Source: Dyella acidisoli
Lineage (GTDB): Bacteria; Pseudomonadota; Gammaproteobacteria; Xanthomonadales; Rhodanobacteraceae
Reading direction: 5' to 3'
Assembly (NCBI RefSeq): GCF_030160295.1
Contig: NZ_BSOB01000024.1
Location: 1 to 55,211 of the forward strand
DNA length: 55,211 nt
Below, piece by piece: positions 52,017 through 55,211 of the stretch; within the stretch, counting starts at the first letter, position 1; the number at the start of each line of letters is the position of its first letter. Position numbers and translations under genes: made by a program. The notes below the pieces were generated by a model. The model made no database searches and was not told where the DNA came from. It was given only the letters and a program-made list of their open reading frames with translations.

Positions 52017-55013
52017 ATGAAAGATCAGCAGCGTAAAGTGCTGTGCATGCTTATTTGCAGTTCGCTGGCAGGCACGCTTGGACATGCCGATGTCGCCATG
52101 GCTCAGACGACCTCAGCCGATACGAGTCAAGCGACCGTTCCATCGGGTTCGCAAAAGTCGCTGCAGGTGATCAAGGTTACCGGCTCGCTGATTCGCAGCG
52201 TCGACATCGAACAGGCGCAGCCTGTCGTTACCCTCTCGTCCGCTGATATTCAGCGCCAGGGCTTCGCCACGCTCGGCCAGTTCCTGCAGAACCTGACCGT
52301 TGCATCGAGCACGGATATCAGCAAGTCCGATCCGTTCGAAGGCGGCCCCGATGTCGGTGGCAGCTACGTCGATCTGCGCGGCCTCGGTTCGTCGCGTACG
52401 CTGGTGCTTATCGACGGCAAGCGCATGGGCACCTCGTTCATGGGCATGGCCAACCTTGACACCATTCCCGTGTCGATCATCGATCACGTCGACGTGCTGG
52501 CCGACGGCGCATCGGCGGTGTACGGCTCGGACGCTATCGGTGGCGTGATCAACGTCATCACCAAAAAGGATTTCAACGGCGCGCAGATCGATACGTACGA
52601 CGGCAAGTTCATGCCGCATGGGGACGGTTCGCAAGGGCAGTATGGCGTTACCTTCGGCAAGAGCGGATCGCGCGGTTCGATTCTGTTCTCGGCGCAGTAT
52701 CAGAAGCAGGACGCCATCAATGCGGATCGCCGTTCTTATAGCGATTATCCGCTGACGGAGCGATTCCCCTTGAACGGCCTCAGCACCATGGGTGGCTACG
52801 GTGCGTTCTACAACCCGGACGGAACGCTTTCCGTGCTCAACGCGGGTGGTGATCCGCGCAACATCAATGACTACCACACCCAGGTGCAGCCTACCGTCGG
52901 TGCCGATGGCCGTGTCACCAGCGCGGGCGATACCTACAACCTTAGCAATCAATCCACGCTGCAAAGCGCAACGAGCATGAAGAACCTGTTCCTGCAGGGA
53001 CAGTACAACATCTCGGACAATCTCTCGGCCAGCTTCAGCGCCAGCGTCAACCAGGACAGCAACACCGGCATGCTGGGTGGTCTTCCGCTTTCCACGTCCA
53101 GCATCGTGTCGACGCTGCAGCCGCAATACAACGATCCGATGTTGTCGGCTCAGAGTTACTACAATCCCACCAATGCGGATGGCCAGACACCGACCGATCT
53201 GTCCTTCCAGCGTTACGTGGTGGAGTTGCCACGCCTGAACATCAACAAGTCGGAGAACTTCCGCTTCAGCGCCGGTTTGGACGGCTATTTCCACCTGGGC
53301 GATCACCAGTTCAGCTGGGATGCCTACTACTACGAAACGCGCTACATCGGCACCATCACCGACACCGGGAATTTCTATCTGCCGCATCTGGCCAATGCGC
53401 TGGGGCCATCGTTCATGGCGTCCAACGGCACGGTGGAATGCGGTACGCCTGGCAACGTCATTGCAGGGTGCGTGCCACTCAATGCGCTGGCCGGTCCCGG
53501 CGGATACACCGCGGCCATGCTCAACTACATCGCCATCGATTCGTACGAGCGTTACGGCAGCACCGAAAAGGGGCCGCAGGTGGATGTGAGCGGCGAAGTG
53601 TTGGAACTGCCGGCGGGTGAGGTGAATCTTGCCATGGGCGCTTCGCACCGTTCGATCTCCGGTTACGACACGCCGGACACGAACTCGATGAATGGCCTTA
53701 CCACCAACCTCGCCGGACAGCCGACTAGCGGTGGCTATGGCGTCAACGAGGCCTATGCCGAAGTAAACGTGCCGGTGCTCAAGGATCTGCCGTTTGCGCA
53801 ATCGCTGAGTATCGACGTTGCCAGCCGCTTCTCGCACTACACCAACTTCGGTAACACGCACAACAACCAGTACAAGATCAGCTGGAAGCCGATCGACGAC
53901 CTGCTGATCCGCGGCAGCTACGGCTCCGGTTTCCGCGCGCCGACGGTCGGGGATCTGTATGGTGGCGTCAGCACGACCTATCCCGGCTACACCGATCCTT
54001 GCGACGTCACCTATGGTCTGGCCCGCTACAACGCCACCGTGGCCAAGAACTGCGCCAACGGCATCGGCGGTCAGCCCGCATTGAGCAAGGATGCCTTGAA
54101 TGCAGCGGGCCTTGGCAGTCTGTACACGAATGGCTTCATGCAGGAGCAATCACCCAACGTATTGGTGAATGCGCCGGGTGGTGCCCCCGTGTACGAACCC
54201 TTTACCGCAGGCGGCAATTCCAAGCTGCGGCCTGAAACCTCCAAGAGTACGCAGATCGGCTTCGTGTACAGCCCCAGCTATCTGCCTGGTGTCAATGCCT
54301 CGGTCGACTGGTTCAACTACAAAGTGCGCCATGTCATTTCGTACGTCTCGGCGAACGAGGTGCTGTACAACTGTTATGCGCTTTCCATCGCCGCCGATTG
54401 TGCCTTGTTCCAGCGCACGGCCGCAGACCAGTATCAGGTCAGCAGCTTGTTCATGGGCGAAGAAAACCAGGGCTACATGGGCGCTGCCGGTTACGACGTC
54501 AATGTGTCGTACGCGTTGCCGAAGTTTTCGTTCGGCGAGTTCAAGCTGACCTCGCAGTCCACGTACTACACGCGCAACGACAACCAGCAATATGCCAATA
54601 CGCCGGTTACCTCCGGCAACGGCATCGGATCTAGCTGGCGCCTTCGCTCCAACTTCACCATCAACTGGGACTATCGCAACTTCGGCGCGCAGTGGACGCT
54701 GCGTTACTACTCGCCGCTGAAGGATTCCTGCTACAACCAGCAGTATTCTGCATTCCCTTGCACGTTGCCCAACTATTACCAGCCGGGCGTGGGTGTTACG
54801 CCCATGACGCAGATTGCATCGGTGACGTTCAGCGATGCGCAGGTGCACTGGAAGGCGCCGTGGGGCGGCATCATCGCGCTTGGCATGAACAACGTGTTCA
54901 ATCGTAAGGGGCCGTATTTCTACGGTTCGTCCGGCAGCGACAGTGCGTATTCGTATAACGCCTCGTATGACTATGGGCGATTTGTGTATCTGCGTTATTC
55001 GCAGAAGTTCTGA
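52017..55013 (+). CDS. TonB-dependent outer-membrane receptor
   Basis: A 998-residue TonB-dependent receptor. Signal peptide about 1-30; a TonB-box-like segment (LQVIKVTGSLI) at about 50-60. The plug domain follows with VVTLSSADIQRQGF, YVDLRGLGSSRTLVLIDGKR and ADGASAVYGSDAIGGVINVIT. A 22-strand barrel ends in the aromatic YLRYSQKF. GSLIRS with a large barrel is common in Xanthomonadales receptors for oligosaccharides or peptides, but the ligand is unknown and no transporter or enzyme gene follows in the window. Confidence 0.92.
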   Translation: MKDQQRKVLCMLICSSLAGTLGHADVAMAQTTSADTSQATVPSGSQKSLQVIKVTGSLIRSVDIEQAQPVVTLSSADIQRQGFATLGQFLQNLTVASSTDISKSDPFEGGPDVGGSYVDLRGLGSSRTLVLIDGKRMGTSFMGMANLDTIPVSIIDHVDVLADGASAVYGSDAIGGVINVITKKDFNGAQIDTYDGKFMPHGDGSQGQYGVTFGKSGSRGSILFSAQYQKQDAINADRRSYSDYPLTERFPLNGLSTMGGYGAFYNPDGTLSVLNAGGDPRNINDYHTQVQPTVGADGRVTSAGDTYNLSNQSTLQSATSMKNLFLQGQYNISDNLSASFSASVNQDSNTGMLGGLPLSTSSIVSTLQPQYNDPMLSAQSYYNPTNADGQTPTDLSFQRYVVELPRLNINKSENFRFSAGLDGYFHLGDHQFSWDAYYYETRYIGTITDTGNFYLPHLANALGPSFMASNGTVECGTPGNVIAGCVPLNALAGPGGYTAAMLNYIAIDSYERYGSTEKGPQVDVSGEVLELPAGEVNLAMGASHRSISGYDTPDTNSMNGLTTNLAGQPTSGGYGVNEAYAEVNVPVLKDLPFAQSLSIDVASRFSHYTNFGNTHNNQYKISWKPIDDLLIRGSYGSGFRAPTVGDLYGGVSTTYPGYTDPCDVTYGLARYNATVAKNCANGIGGQPALSKDALNAAGLGSLYTNGFMQEQSPNVLVNAPGGAPVYEPFTAGGNSKLRPETSKSTQIGFVYSPSYLPGVNASVDWFNYKVRHVISYVSANEVLYNCYALSIAADCALFQRTAADQYQVSSLFMGEENQGYMGAAGYDVNVSYALPKFSFGEFKLTSQSTYYTRNDNQQYANTPVTSGNGIGSSWRLRSNFTINWDYRNFGAQWTLRYYSPLKDSCYNQQYSAFPCTLPNYYQPGVGVTPMTQIASVTFSDAQVHWKAPWGGIIALGMNNVFNRKGPYFYGSSGSDSAYSYNASYDYGRFVYLRYSQKF

Positions 55014-55017
55014 AGCC

Positions 55018-55110
55018 GTAGATTGGGTTACCCCCGGATCAAGTCCGGGGTAATCCAAGCATCGCGTCATAGGCATGCATGACAAGGCTGGGATTATCAT
55101 CCCAGCTTAT
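55018..55110. repeat. GTAG REP-like composite repeat
   Basis: Starts GTAGATTGGGTTACCCCCGG; TACCCCCGGA pairs with TCCGGGGTA nearby. The right end GGGATTATCATCCCAGCTTA is a usual REP half, slightly degraded. It may also end transcription of the receptor gene. 55111-55211 shows nothing recognisable. Confidence 0.6.
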
Positions 55111-55211
55111 GTATGGACTCGCCCCCTTCGTCAACCGCTTTTTTCATCCCCGAATGCCGGCTGCATCTATGTATGAGGCCTCACCAAGGTGGCAAGGTGT
55201 GCCACGGGCCA

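Noticed and set aside
52113-54149. 678-codon open frame on the minus strand inside the TonB receptor gene
   Set aside because: It mirrors the codon structure of the receptor, has no domain-like motifs and is explained by high GC at third positions.

Overview
The window looks like chromosomal DNA of a Rhodanobacteraceae/Xanthomonadales gammaproteobacterium (Dyella, Luteibacter or Rhodanobacter type). This is inferred from the high GC content, the kinds of genes present, an orphan VirD4 coupling protein beside a toxin ending in an XVIPCD-like domain (a system typical of Xanthomonadales), and many GTAG-headed palindromic repeats. No rRNA, tRNA, CRISPR array, prophage or transposase gene was seen.

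Layout. 1-652 holds a large imperfect palindrome and a structured repeat, then a JmjC/cupin_8 gene. 1783-12239 is a polysaccharide region: a DUF2334 deacetylase-like protein diverges from wecB-nfrB-nfrA-DUF4434, which matches the E. coli N4 glycan receptor (NGR) exopolysaccharide machinery but with wecB built into the operon and MshEN (c-di-GMP-binding type) modules on NfrB; a secreted glycosidase-like gene faces the operon. 12661-15510 has a perfect CRP/Clp-type site, a small coupled ORF, a luciferase-like oxidoreductase and an MFS transporter. 15650-21053 is an efflux operon (MarR, FUSC/AaeB-like, DUF1656, HlyD/AaeA-like, NodT-type outer-membrane lipoprotein) with a palindromic operator lying over a good promoter.

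21322-25778 is an AT-richer island: virD4, a 36-aa overlapping ORF, a lipoprotein (candidate immunity protein) and a peptidoglycan-hydrolase-like effector with a peptidoglycan-binding domain and an XVIPCD-like tail. No other type IV secretion genes are in the window. 25934-27959 is satP plus a DcaP-like porin, for carboxylate uptake. 28474-34506 is a molybdenum hydroxylase locus: mocA and xdhC diverge from a 2Fe-2S subunit, a molybdopterin subunit and a triheme cytochrome c. 34749-42024 carries secreted or membrane enzymes (M13 peptidase, GH16, nucleotide pyrophosphatase/phosphodiesterase, CPBP protease, a ChaN/erythromycin-esterase-like protein) and a MITE-like element flanked by TTAA.

42243-46451 is formaldehyde detoxification (frmA, frmB, nearby GFA-family gene) interrupted by a membrane GGDEF protein with a changed signature. 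46588-55013 holds a penicillin-acylase-type amidase, small membrane proteins, an SRPBCC protein, a DUF2501 protein, an orphan 50-aa peptide gene closed by a strong terminator, and a large TonB-dependent receptor. At least four families of palindromic intergenic repeats are scattered through the gaps.
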